A stretch of 64,000 nt of DNA, from the NCBI RefSeq assembly GCF_013373865.1, contig NC_050468.1:2911914-2975913 (forward strand), in the 5' to 3' direction. The position numbers were made by a program, and so were the translations under genes. Shown here piece by piece: positions 11,143 to 23,840 of the stretch; positions within the stretch are counted from its first letter, which is position 1; every line of letters starts with the position of its first letter. This stretch comes from Monomorium pharaonis (lineage: Eukaryota; Arthropoda; Insecta; Hymenoptera; Formicidae). Below the pieces are notes generated by a model that ran no database searches, was not told where the DNA came from, and saw only the letters and a list, made by a program, of their open reading frames with translations.

Positions 11143-11917
11143 CCCTTACGAAAAAAACACTAAAAATAACACTTAAAAAAATACTCAAGTTGAGTATAAT
11201 TTGGGACAAGGGGTAAACACTCAATTTAGTGTAAACACTCAACTTGAGTGTTCGCTCTTTAATTTATTTTTAATTAGAGTGTTATTACTCTCAACTTGAA
11301 TGTTCACCATCTAATTGAGTGTTAATTTCAATGTTAATCCTAAATTTAAGAATGACACTGAAATTAACACTTAATTAGATGGCAAACATCCAAATTGAAA
11401 GTAATACTCAAATTAATACTCAAAGCCAGCTGAACACTCTATAGTTGAATGTTTATTTTAAATATTCGTTTTGTGTCCATTTCTACCAATGCAGATTAAT
11501 TTTAATCTCGGTTGAACTTGCTTTTCTTGCTTTTGTTTTTATTTAACATTTTCTAATCCAATTTTGATTGTTTGAGAGTGCACACTCAATATTAAGTGTA
11601 TACCTTCAACCGATAGATGTTGAGTGTACGTTTCAGTGTTCACACTTTATATTGGAAGTATACTCATTTATTGAGTGTCATATCCAAATGTTGAGAGTAT
11701 ACTTTCAAATATTCAATATTTAAATCCAAACTTTGATATGAACACTCAATCATTGGGTGTACACACTCAATGTTCGAGTATAAACACTCAATCTTTAGTG
11801 TAAATACTCAAGATTTGAGCGTATACACCTAAATTTGGGAGTAAACTCCCAAAATCGAGTATTAACACTCAATTTTGAGTGTAAACTCTCAAAATTAGAG
11901 TGTTTTTTCCGTAAGGG
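11143..11917. mobile_element. CCCTTACGG element, copy 1, AA duplication
   Basis: Inverted ends CCCTTACG-AAAAAAACACT and AGTGTTTTTTCCGTAAGGG, flanked by AA (11,141-11,142; 11,918-11,919). Comparison with the uninterrupted repeat at 2,735-2,905 confirms a two-base duplication. The interior consists largely of the words ACACTCAA and TTGAGTGT in both orientations. No coding sequence. Related copies are at 50,027-51,383 and 52,726-53,470. Confidence 0.85.
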
Positions 11918-13219
11918 AATGCTTAGTATACAAAATCTACGACATATATGTACAAAATGAAACAATATTTTTTAGAAATAACATACACGAACAATATTGT
12001 TCAATTCAAACTAAGATTAAAAGTCTAAAAAAAAATTAGTTTTAATAACTTTTTATAACCGCAAATTCAGATACAGGTTAGAAAAAGAGCAATCTGAAAA
12101 ACATTTTGTTTATTCTCGATATAAAATCCAGTTCATATGATGATATAAATACATGTACTTTAATTCTGGAAAAGAATTTCTGAATTTATAACAGAAATAT
12201 ATATGAAATCTTGTTAATGACATGTACCCCATACAGCACAGAAGCTTTCAGCAATATTGCTGCAACGTTACATTATTACGAGTTGTAATATAATATTGCA
12301 GAGACGTTTCAGAAACATGCAATATCAATATTGCGCCGAAATGTTCCAGTAATGTTACAGAAATATTATAAAATTACGAAAATATACATACTAAAAAATA
12401 TGCATCAAGTGTTCCAATGTACGTGCAACTTCATGTAAGAAGACATTTGTGACATTTTTTAATAGTTTTGTGAAATTTAAATATTTAGATCTGTGTGCAA
12501 TATTTATACCAAAGATTATAATCTTTTTGAGATTTATAATAGAACAGTAAATTAAACAATTTTTTTAATAAAAAATAAAATTATCGTATATGATCATTTA
12601 ATTTTTTTATTTGAAAAATTGTTAATTTATTATTCTATTATAAATCTTAAAAATTGCAATTAATTGACTATAAATATTAATTAAATTTTAATAAGTAAAC
12701 TTTAAGAATATATAAAAATATTCAAGAGAAATAAGAAAAAAATTTATTGCAATTGCGTAAATTCGCAATTCTTTATCTGAATTTTGGATGCAAAAAGATT
12801 ATAAAGTTACACAAATTGCAACAAATTTCTTTTTTATCTCTCTTGTCTTTATATATTCTCAAAATGTATCTTAGAAGCGTTATACATATTTATAGCAACG
12901 CATTTCAATGCATCAAATACATTGCACCGTAACATTGCATATAGTCTTACATTGTAATATTTCTCAGGGCAGACATTTCAGCGTTGTCACAAGCTTGGAG
13001 TAACATTGCAGAAATATTTCACAACGTCTATGCAATATTACAAAATGTCAATATAAGGTTCCTGCCATGTGTTTGTAATCTTTTGATGCCGTATGGGTTA
13101 AAGCTAGTATACTTTTGTGATTTTGAATCGAGAGAAAAGAGTGAGACGGTGCTCAATCGTGAGTTGGTGTCAGCTTGTAAGATATTTATGTCGACCGACG
13201 ACTTCGTTTCGCGCAATTA
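11918..13219. other. Dispersed repeats, no recognised gene
   Basis: 11,918-11,960 continues the interrupted repeat. 12,225-12,400 and 12,925-13,050 carry TTGCAGAAAT/ATTGCAGAGAC words shared with 1,340-1,560 and 10,860-11,010. The rest is AT-rich. Short frames here have no domain. Confidence 0.5.
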
Positions 13220-16200
13220 AATACAGTGCAGGTTTAGCATCTAGGCGCCAGCTGATCTTGACGAGAGAGAGTGTCAGGTGTCATTAAGCCTGTCGGTAAC
13301 AAAGGTTCAAACGGATATTATTACACGGGACACAATAAAAAAAAAAATAAAACAAAATATTATCACGATAAGATACAGGTATTCTAACCACGGAATATAA
13401 TCAATTCGAAAACATGTATGACTAAGGAGCAATTGTGATAATCGAGGCAATTTATTTCGATCTTTTTATGCACATTAATGGGATCTCTTGAAAAATTATC
13501 ATCCGTGGCAATTGATCAACTTTGTAGATAATCAAATAAATAGAGAAATGTTTCGTAAACCAGTCCATCGCTAATTTGTCAATTAAATAGAAACTATTTC
13601 TGATATTCGTCGAGGCGTCGAGTTGCATTAAACCTTCGTTAGGTCGCGGTACGTGACAGCGCGAGTTGAAATATAAAATTTAATTAGCACTGCAAGAATC
13701 TCAAGCTAATCACTTTCGGCGAGCGCGAATCAAAGATGGTCGCAGATTGCCTCAGCAAAAAACATGAAAATTATCATAAAAAGCCCACGTTCCTCGAGAA
13801 GCAAGCGCGTGTAATTTAGAGCAATTTGGCAATTGCATATAATTGATGACGATGCCTTTTACTTGTCGATGAGACCGCTCGCATCGCGTCCGCATATCCG
13901 AGTTAAGTAGGGTTGCTAATCACCGGGTTGCCGAACCTCGAACATCGAGAGCCTGTCTTCTAGCGCCGAAACTGCCGTTCCCTGTATATACTTACGCTTA
14001 CCCGAATTTACTATATTTAGGCCGAAGCATGGTAGATACACGTACCTGTCCATGGAATGGCAGGGTCCCCGGAGTGAGGCCCTTTGCCCGCCTACTTCCC
14101 AGAAAGGACCCTGGTTCTCCATTGTTCTTACTAATTGCCACCCCGCTGTAACCGACGGCGGCATTCACCCCCTTCCCGAATCGTCTCCCTCCAGTCTCTC
14201 TCTCTCTCCCTTCCTTTCTCATAATGGTCGAATAGAGCCCAGCTCGATAGTTACGAGTTCCAACGCAAATACCACCTTTCGATATTATGCCTTTGTAAAA
14301 CGAAAATTAGCCGAAAGCCGGACGAGCAAGATCAGGCGGATCGTCGTTTCACGCTCTTCTCTTCGTCCCTTGTCCCTTGCTCTAAAGGGAAGTTCGTTTA
14401 TCATGTAGCGAAAATATTTCAGTTCTCTGGACTTGTTTCTCTTTCAAATAAATACATCTCAGAAACAAATAGTTACTTTCGAGATTAACAGTAATCCCTG
14501 CGACATTTGTTTACACAAATTAATAAGAACTACACAAAAAGCATTCCTCGGACTTCCGTAAGGATTACGCGTGAACATTTTTAGCTCTTCAGCTACGATG
14601 ACAATTGACAGTTTATTAGACTAATGCTTCAGGTAATAAAATTCAATTAATTTGATACGCATTAAATTTTAGGCGTCAAATTTTGATCGCTGCCGCAATT
14701 TGTTGTTTTTTTTTTCAAATAATTACATTGCGAAAAATTAATATTCTAAAATTGTTATGAAAACGTTTCTCACGAATCGCTGAACGAAACAGAGACCGGT
14801 CCTCTTCGGCCTCATCATCAGCGATCTTTCAATCACTCTTTTAGTCTTTCGCCTTTCCACAACGATGAACCGGTTGTTCCTTTTTCCTTTTCGCATAACT
14901 CCGCAGATATGGAATTTCTTTTGCTCACAAGTACGAACAGGTGTCTTGTCAAGTCACTGCTGCCGTTTTATCGGAATCACTGACTCAATCTCCGCTTTAT
15001 TTTTCGATTTATAATCTATTTACAACCCTAATCGTTATTTTAATACTTAAATTTAGTATCCCATAGGATATTTACCATATTTTGTCATGTCCTTTAAAAA
15101 AGTTCATAGCTCTTATGATCGAAAAAATGATCGAATAAACACGAAATAAGCATATGGATATATAAAAATTCGACTTTAATTCAGTTACAATCAAGATGTT
15201 GAAATCGTTATCATAATTAATGTAAATATGCAATTTTTTTGTTTTTAACCTCGTGAAACAGACATGATTTGTTCTTGCTTTCACGCTAATTATCATTATC
15301 GCGGACTACGCTCGGAAGAATGCTAATTAGAAAAGCACGTTTGCTAATGCGTTTGATTCGATACAGAATTTGCAATGTATGTACTTATGCAAGGCGACGT
15401 TGCGTAATATTCTCGTAAGTTACATACGAATATACTTGAAGAGTCATTAGCTTCGTTGTACGGACCTGGCAGTCGGTACTGACAGGTACGTTTTAGATCT
15501 TACACGTCGTATATGGGCCGCCGCTCTTCTAATTGTACATACGTTGGTGTTCGTTCGGAATTGTGTCAAAAGTCTAGCTGCACTTTTTAAATGTTTCAGT
15601 CGAGTATCGAGGTAGAAATCTCCCTTAAATATCGCAAGTTCAATTTAAGATTAAATCGATCTTTATTTTACGAACCACCTTTTCATCGTATTTACATACA
15701 ATATACACAGAAAAAAAAAAATTGTTATAACTAATCATGATTTGTTGAAACTGTTTGCTGTCGTAACTATAGATTTATAAATTGCAGCAAAACGGTGTAT
15801 TGCCGCTACTACATAAATAAAGTAGTAAAATGTACATATCTGTCAAGCTCATACAACACAACACATAAAAGTAGCTACGATATGAATACTTTTAGCTATC
15901 AGAATTATTCGATATGCTAAAGCATGCATATCATTTTGTTACATCGTGCACAAATACTGTGCTACAACGTTGTGTATCAAGTAGCTAAATCTCCTTTAAC
16001 TAAATCAAATAGGTATCACAACAAAAATAATACTAGTCAATATTTTATGATTGAAGTTTAGTTATTGCAGAGTTTTTAATTACGGCAACTACTTTTTTTG
16101 TGTAGAGTTATAGAATACTTATCGATAGTTCCAGTGAGTCACGAGAAAGGATAATATCTCGCTATCTTATAGCAATGAGCAATGACAAGTATTTACGAAA

Positions 16201-16516
16201 AACAAAATTTGCAAAAATTGTATTTTGCATAATTATTATGAATTCTTAATAAAGTATTTTTGGAATAAACCCAATTTTCGGGAAAAAGCTCTTAAGATTA
16301 TATAATTTATTGAAGTATCTTCAACTTGACGAATGGAAATCAAATTGGGACGTTGCACCTCAGATAGCAAATCGTGGAGAAACGGCAATTCCACGTTCAT
16401 TCCATGACGTGAAGAACAACATAATTGATCAATTTTTAATCAAATATGACCTTAAGAAAAGTAAAACACCATACTAATTCTTAGTTATTTAGCAATAAAT
16501 GAGATTTAAAATCTGA
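13220..16516. other. Mostly single-copy-looking DNA, no exon recognised
   Basis: 13,220-14,450 is GC-richer, includes an imperfect inverted pair CAGGGTCCCC / GGACCCTG (about 14,062-14,115) and a CT-rich run (14,195-14,215), and shows no repeat family. 15,480-15,560 is also GC-richer. These are candidates for an upstream exon or regulatory DNA of BAMBI, but no signal-peptide exon with a donor of the required phase was found. 15,703-16,106 has ACACAGAAAAAAA and TTTTTTTGTGTAG at its ends and may be a weak inverted-repeat element. Confidence 0.4.
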
Positions 16517-16746
16517 CCCTGATGAAAATGTAAAATCGGAGCGTAAGTCGAATGTAAAGGGAGAGTAATAGAAGTGTTAACAAACCTTCTACGAAGCGTA
16601 AATTGAAACAATGCAATGTAAAAGAAGTGTTAACGTTTCTTTTATATGTCATTGTTTCAATTTACGCTTCGTAGAAGGTTTGTTAACGCTTCTATTACTC
16701 TCCCTTTACATTCAACTTACGCTCCGATTTTACATTTTCACCAGGG
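16517..16746. mobile_element. 230-bp near-perfect hairpin MITE, GA duplication
   Basis: Two arms of about 105 bp are inverted copies (outer ends CCCTGATGAAAATGT and ACATTTTCACCAGGG; inner landmark CTTCTACGAAGCGTAAATTG), with a loop of about 20 bp. GA flanks both sides (16,515-16,516; 16,747-16,748). It would fold into one long hairpin. Non-coding. Confidence 0.85.
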
Positions 16747-17353
16747 GAATTATCAATGATCAATTATTGACTCTATAAGCGGATATATCTCGAACAATTA
16801 TTGCTTCAAAACATAAGGTCACTTTTTTCTCAAATATACACCAATTGTTGTACGCGTTAAATTGTCATTTCTAGATTAATTATAAACCTTTTTATTCAAA
16901 AGCTGTTTCTTTATATTGATTCAATAGTTGCTCAATTATATAAAATTGTGACCATGCAACTGCGCATGACAATCGTGACGTAATATACACAACACATGTG
17001 TATCAAATTACACCAATTAAATGACCAACACTATGCGTAGTGACGCTAGTTTGTGCCGACGAGTTAACATGTCGGAGGACGTTTTTTCCTGATTCTATTT
17101 TGCTTATTCGTATCTTAATATAGTGAAACATATATATCCAAATTTTATATACTATAAGTATACAAGTTGTGTACTGCTTACACGTGGAAATATTCGTTGA
17201 TAATATTCGATCTATGCTCGTTCTGTAAATAGGTGCTTTTTATTTAGTGACACAAGTCAATGCAAGATAACTTAATATCATTTTTGCTTCTCTTTGATTT
17301 GTATCGCAATGTGTCGGTGACACAAGTTAATTTCGACTGACTTTGCTTTCAAT

Positions 17354-17691
17354 CAGAGCTGCCAGATTTTGCCGGGTTGCCCGGCACGGTAGGCCGACGC
17401 ATGCGCTTACGAGTTGAAATACAGTAACGTATCACAAATCTGTAGACTCTTGTGACTACACACTCAGGTGTGCGTGGATAAGTAGAGAGTAGAATGTTCA
17501 CATAATGATAAAAAATACACATTTTTCTGTAATTAAGAAAAATATTTTATTTGGCAAAAATACTACTGAGATATCCTCTGTACTGAGAGTACTGGGCCCG
17601 CCAAAATTAAGCGCCCATAATACACATAACTGTATTTGCCATCCATTACACATGCGCGGCTTGACCCATGGCGGGGGGTCTGGCAGCACTG
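17354..17691. mobile_element. 338-bp hAT-type MITE with 8-bp duplication
   Basis: The termini CAGAGCTGCCAGA and TCTGGCAGCACTG are inverted with one mismatch and fit the hAT CAGNG pattern. CTTTCAAT is perfectly duplicated on both sides (17,346-17,353 and 17,692-17,699). No transposase is encoded. Short open frames inside are incidental. Confidence 0.9.
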
Positions 17692-17699
17692 CTTTCAAT

Positions 17700-19946
17700 A
17701 AGAGTTGAGCAGGGTTGCCAATACTCTCCATTTACCGCATTAAAATTATCGACTTGAGTCAACACAAGTCATGTAAATGGAAAGCATCCCTTGAAATGCA
17801 TTCAGTTCAAGTGTTTCCACGTGACAAGAAATACCAGCATGAAAAAGTGTATGTTTATGTAAAGAGAATAGTACACATAAAATTACATTAATATTTGTAG
17901 TGTGAAAAAATTTAAATAAACGTCTTATTAATAAATTTTATAAAAAGCGTATAATTACTTTTTTGCAAAACACCTTAAAATTTTAATTTAATTATAGAAG
18001 CATATATATATATATATATTATGTTTCTCCATTTAAATATCCTGTAATACAGAATTGACATTTTAATATTGGATTACATTTTAAGCCATTATAGATTCGA
18101 GTTACAATTGATTTTAAGATTTCAGGTTAAAAATATTTAATTTGATTGATGTGGAATTGGGCAATAATTGACAATTTTATATTCAGCTTGTGATTGATCT
18201 AAAATTGCTTTATTTTGTGGATATACTTAGACCAATAATTTACCAATATTCTCAATAGCGTTTATCAGTTCTACAGAAATTTTAGAGATATTTTGCTATC
18301 TGGGACAATAATCGAAAATAATAAAATATTTGTTATTCACTGATTGTCCTTACGTGTCACTTTCACCGATCGCCGCCGGGGATTTAATATCGAAGGAACG
18401 AAAAAAAATGCAAACGCGAGGAGAGGGAAACTCGCCGCTGGACCGAACCGAAACAACCCAAGGAATAATTAATATACCATAGACGTATAACGAACGACTC
18501 TGCGATGCAGTCTGTTTGTTTTCGGATGGCTCTTCTTTAGCCTTCAGGCTTGTCGGTCGTATCTCTCTTTGGCTGGGGTCCTCTACCTCCCGCTGCTTCC
18601 TTTCTTCCTCCTTTTGTTTTTTTTATTTTAAACGCACACGCATACGGAACTGTCCTCTAAGTCTCTCCCAAAAAAAAATTTTTTTAGAAGGCTACCTTTC
18701 TTTATTTCGATTCACCGCTCTACGATACATTTCAAAATGTACGTTTTAAAAAATATGTATATTACATGATACGGCACACACACACGCGCGCGCGCCCGCG
18801 CGCGTATATGTAACTGTAGAAAGAATTTTATCAAAGTAATTTATTGTAAAAAACAAAAATTCAACATTTGCAAATTTTTATTTAAAATTGTTTTAAATAT
18901 GAGAAATCTAGAAGAAAATATTCCGTACTCATCTTAATAAAATAACAAATAGCAAAAAGTGAAAAATGTGTTGTATTACTATCGAAATATTTCTGATTAT
19001 GTGATGAAATTGAAACAGTTTCATAATTTTTTAAGTGGTCACGTCTAATTATTTAATTTACGATATATAATTGTTGCAACACAATGAAATGTCAAATATT
19101 TTTTCTTCTCTCTTATATGTGGTATTTGATCAACAAAATTTACATTGAGAAACAGAAGAGAAGGAAGGTCTATGAGCGCAGAAGGGAGCAGTGCCGCATA
19201 CTTTTCTCCATATATCCTCTCCACTTTAATCTTTCTTTTGTGACTTGGCTGTTTTAGCGTTTTTTAGTCCCCAATGAGCTGGACCCCCGACAGGCCGCGA
19301 ACAGAAAGAGAGTCCAGGCTCAACTGGCACTTGCGAGGCTCGCTCACAAAGAGCAAACGAAAGAGAAACAAGAGAGATAGTCGAAGCATCACTGCAGGGT
19401 TATTAGTAAGAAACCAACGGAGAAAGACGAGGTCGCGGGAACCCAGCATGATGGTGGACTCGGGGGGTTAGAGTAAACGAAGCCAAGCATGCTTGCAGAT
19501 AAAGATGGCTTCGTAATAAACGTGCCTCGTGTGTTCTTTTTCTTTCTCCCCTCCCTCTTTTTCGCTTCGTTTGTTTCGTATGATCCTAATTATTAACACA
19601 CAGTCGAAGAGGCCACCGTCATCGTTGTTGCGTATGTTTATGCTGCATCAAGCGCGTTCAATGCGCGCAAGTCTTCACGGAATAAATAGTGGCAGACTTG
19701 TTCAAAATTTCGGCAAAAATATCCTTTTCGCGCACAATTTATATCTGGAGAACCTTAAGAAATTGAACTATTCGGATTGAACAAGTCCTCTTCAAGTTCT
19801 CAATTTCTGGAACAAAAAAAATAAAAAAACAAAAAACCAAAATGATTAAATCGCTTTCTTGCGACGAATTCTTAAAGTTTCAATTCAACATTTAATTTTA
19901 AAACCGATTTTTTACGATTATAGACGATTGATATTTTTGATTGCAG
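17700..19946. other. Upstream flank of BAMBI, first exon not identified
   Basis: AT-rich to about 18,340, then GC-richer to about 18,800 with a CA/CG microsatellite (18,775-18,805), and again GC-richer at 19,140-19,700. The visible BAMBI coding exon needs an upstream exon ending in phase 1 and carrying a signal peptide. No frame here meets this. The candidates at 18,516 and 19,529 lack a leader followed by a donor. Confidence 0.4.
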
Positions 19947-20714
19947 ATTCTTCTAACGTAGGAGAAGTGAGATGCTATTGTAATCAACCGGAATGCGTTC
20001 CCCAGGGATACATGTGTCGCGGTAGAGGCTGCTTCACAAAATTACCAAATACACCGCTCTCGAAGGCGGACCAAACTGCTCACAGTGGTTGCTTCGGTGA
20101 CAGCTTTAAAAGTCGCCGGTGTCCCGTGGAATTTCTCTGCTGCAATCAGGATCTCTGCAATCATGTGGATAATCCCGCGATGAGAAATAGACTCAATAAG
20201 ACTCTACGAAGTTCAACGAGTGCGTTCCCCTTCTTTTTTCTTTTTATCTCATGCATGCTATTAAGACAACATTTTCAACATTCTATTTGTCACGTTGGTT
20301 ATCATAATGTGTACTCATTCATCAAACTTATTTCTTTGCAAAACAGTAATCAAATTAAATTTTTTAAAACACAAAACAAATATCTTTTTAAACTTTGAAA
20401 GAAACTTTCATTAAATTTATTAAACATTGATTTTTATTTACTTGCTGATAATATCATTATTCGATGTAGTATTCGATGATCAACGAGCGTATTTAGCCCC
20501 ACTACATCCAAACAGTCAAGCGACTGATGGCTGGTTTCCAACGGCGACAATCATCGTGGCTATCTGTGGTTTTATCGTCCTGCTGATGATCGCCAGTCTA
20601 GCTGTCAGATGGCTTCAGCCTATGCCGGTACAAAACGCAAATAAATTCGTGCCACATCGAACATCCAATAACGGACCGCCTTTACTTGGACCACCAAAAG
20701 TGCCTCTAGTTTAA
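19947..20714 (+). CDS. bambi: BAMBI-like decoy TGF-beta/BMP receptor, partial 5'
   Basis: Two coding exons: 19,947-20,219 and 20,470-20,714. The acceptor TTGATTGCAG precedes the first, and the 250-bp intron has GTGCGT/TAG ends in matching phase 1. The ectodomain has the cysteine pattern of a three-finger TGF-beta receptor domain (RCYCNQPECVP near the start, CCNQDLCN at its end) and one NKT sequon. Exon two gives a hydrophobic segment (TIIVAICGFIVLLMIASLAV) and a short proline-rich tail with no kinase. This is the BAMBI layout: a membrane pseudoreceptor that dampens BMP/activin signalling. About 172 residues are visible. The signal-peptide exon is missing from what I can recognise and may lie far upstream or outside the window. 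Drosophila lacks this gene; other insects keep it. Confidence 0.85.
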
Positions 20715-20910
20715 GAAATTTTGAAATCATCGGGTAGTTTTCCATTTTGCGAAAAGGTGTTCTAAGTGATAGTTTTAAGTAATAGAGCTGACCGCGCTAA
20801 GTTTTGGTATATGACTTGTCAAATGAAATTAAAGAGTTGTGCCATATACATATATTTGCCATAATGAACAAAACAGTGTATATCAATTTTGAGAATGAGA
20901 TAGTTATACA

Positions 20911-22326
20911 CAGAGATCGGCAAAAAAATAATAATAAATTAATGTTATTTGATTACTTGATTAATCAGTAATCAGAGACAAAAATTATTTGATTATTTGA
21001 TTAATCGATAATCAAAGACGAAAATTATTTAATTATTTGATTAATCGATAATCAAAGACAAAAATTATTTAATTACTCGATTAATCAGTAATCAAATTTT
21101 TGATTACTTGATTAATCAGTAATCAGAGATGAAAATTATTTGATTATTTGATTAACCGATATTCAAAGACGAAAATTATTTGATTATTTTGTTAATCAAC
21201 AATTAGAGTAAAAAATTTTTGATTACTCGGTTAATCAATAATCAATATTGAAAGTCTTTGATTATTAGATTATATTAGACAAGTAATCAGAATAAGATAA
21301 TTATTATTATTTGATCAATTAACATTCAGACCTAAAAATTTAACAATTACTTTATCGCTCAGTAATCAGGATCAAATGTGAAATATTGAATGAAATGATA
21401 TCTTAATGAATGAAATAATATAAACGTAAAGTAGCAATTACACATAGAAAAAAATAATATATTTAAGGAAATGTTCTTCTATTCAATTTACAATATAAAT
21501 TCTTTGTTTTTTTTTTAAACGGAGAAACAGAAACAAACTTTTTCATTCAAATTCAATATGTTTATTTTAAAAAAACGAAGAATTTATATTGTAAATTGAA
21601 TAGAACATTTCCTTAAAATTTTTTTTATGTGTAATTTGTGTAATGTGTAATTTTATTAAACAGAGACTTTTTCATTCAAATTCAAAAACGGAGAATTTAT
21701 ATTGTAAATTATATATTGAATAAAAGAACATTTCCTTTAATATATTTTTTTTTTATGTGTAATTGCTACTTTACGCTGATATTATTTCATTCATCAAGAT
21801 ATCATTTCATTCAATATTTCACATTTGATCTTGATTACTGAGCGATAAAGTAATTGCCAAATTTTTAGGTCTGAATGCTAATTGATCAAATAATAATAAT
21901 TATCTTATTCTGATTACTTGTTAATCTAATAATCAAAGACTTTCAATATTGATTATTGATTAATCGAGTAATCAAAAATTTTCGACTCTGATTATTGATT
22001 AATCGAGTAATAAAAAATTTTTTACTCTAATTATTGATTAACAAAATAATCAAATAATTTTCGTCTTTGATTATCGATTAATCAAATAATCAAATAATTT
22101 TCATCTCTGATTAATCAAGTAATCAAAAATTTGATCACTGATTAATCGAGTAATCAAATAATTTTTGTCTTTAATTATCAATTAACCAAATAATCAAATA
22201 ATTTTCGTCTCTGATTACTGATTAATCAAATAATCAAATAATTTTTGTCTTTGATTACTGATTAATCAAGTAATCATTAATTAAAGCTAAAAATGTTACT
22301 GAAAATATCAATGATGCCGATCTCTG
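20911..22326. mobile_element. 1.4-kb hAT-like foldback in the BAMBI 3' flank
   Basis: The termini CAGAGATCGGCA and TGCCGATCTCTG are perfect inverted copies with a hAT-like start. Flanks GTTATACA (20,903-20,910) and CTTATACA (22,327-22,334) are an eight-base duplication with one mismatch. Arms of about 650 bp contain the tandem word ATTATTTGATTA..GATTAATC in one orientation on the left and its complement on the right, around a centre near 21,620. It lies 196 bp after the BAMBI stop. A transcript through it would form a very long hairpin. Confidence 0.85.
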
Positions 22327-22334
22327 CTTATACA

Positions 22335-23840
22335 GACCAGATAAGATTTCTTTTTGACAAAAAGTAAGACTAAAAAATTATTTCGATTTAACTTTGTTTC
22401 AATAACGTTAATTTTTTACAATACGAGAAGTATTCATATGAAAAATGGACAGTATACAAATTGACGAGATCAGAGTCATATACCAAGTATAAGTGATTGT
22501 CTAAAAAGCTAGCGGGCCGTCGAAGAAGCTCCACTTGGCTGTGAATTCTACGAAGAAAGCAACTATTGTAAATTATATATCATTACGATAATGTATTACT
22601 TGTTGCATTTTCTCAAAAGCATCGACGCAACGCGCGTCAATGCAACGCGCGTCAATGCAACGCGCGTCAACGCAACGCGCGCAGCAACGTCACGAGATCA
22701 AAAGAGTGAGAATGGATCAAGATTTTTCGTTCCTTTAAACGTGACATTAATGATGACACAAAATATATGATTCATTTTTCTGTATTACTATAGGATTATA
22801 AATATAGATATATAGCTGATATAGATGTTTTTTATCTTGAACACTAAATTTAACTTGATATTTTCGAATTACAATGATGTGAGAACATCCTTAAACGATC
22901 ATTGAACTCTATTTCCTAAAAATATTAGTATAACTTTAATTTACTTGCGCCAATAAAGTAAGGAAAGATTATATTTTGCGAATAATATATAAGAATTATT
23001 CTAATAGAAAATAAATTTGTGATTGACATAACTTTTTGTTCAAGTCATCTGTTATGACTTGAGTCACAGCCATTGAACTTGTGAAATTGTACTTTGTCTT
23101 TTATACATATTTTTAAGCGTATCTCATACTATATTGTGATAGTTTGATATAATAACTAAATAAATACATATAGGTCTGTCTAGACTTTGTTTTATACATG
23201 TAATGTGTAAGAAATGAAAAGAAAAAGTCAAAGTAGAAATGTATGTTAAGTCTCTTTTCATTGTATCTTGTCTGTATTTATTTGTTCCTTTTCATCAATA
23301 ACATACACATACCCGGTATATAGGAAGGATACGTCATTACTTTATAAAATATGTATTCAGCTTGGCCAGCTCAAAAAACGATTTCGTGCTGTATTGAAAT
23401 TTCAATCATAAAACGTGTATAATATAAGTGTTTTGGCATCACAGTTTAAAAACCATTTCAATTCCCTTGTATACCATTCAATATGTCTACAAATTTCTCA
23501 TTCATACTATTCTGGTTATCAAGTTCCTTCATTCACTGCTCGTTCGTCCTCTTTACTTTATCCGAAAGAAAATGCATTGCTTTATAAAAATACTGTTCAG
23601 GGTATTATATCGTATCGCTTTCTATTCTCGTATGTTTTCTAATCTTCGGCCAAAAAAGAATTTTTTCTTTTTCTTCAAAGAAATGGTTCTTTATCTTCTC
23701 AATTAAATATCGAGCATTACATCTCGTTTATGTATGTACATGCACGTAATGAAAGAATATTGAGATTTAGCTTAATTCTTTTATCAGTTATAACCCATAA
23801 GTTGGATTTTTCATAATCAATACAATGTAGAGTGACGAGT
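22335..23840. other. Convergent 3' ends of BAMBI and Dcp1
   Basis: No coding exon recognised. AATAAA on the plus strand at about 22,953 could end a long BAMBI transcript. AATAAA read on the minus strand (TTTATT near 23,277) could serve Dcp1. If so, the 3' UTRs come close or overlap. Two short plus-strand frames at 23,415-23,706 have no domain. Confidence 0.4.
22622..22684. repeat. 17-bp minisatellite CAACGCGCGTCAATG
   Basis: Four units of GCAACGCGCGTCAATG-like sequence, unusually GC-rich for the surroundings. Confidence 0.8.

Noticed and set aside
14052..14408. 118-codon frame in the GC-richer island
   Set aside because: Ser/Pro-rich with no domain and an overlapping frame on the other strand of similar quality; probably a product of GC content.
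15703..16106. Inverted-repeat element
   Set aside because: Only weak A-rich/T-rich ends match and no target duplication is visible; mentioned but not called.
18516..18749. Candidate signal-peptide exon of BAMBI
   Set aside because: The N-terminus is not a leader, no donor of the required phase follows the hydrophobic stretch, and the tail is low-complexity.
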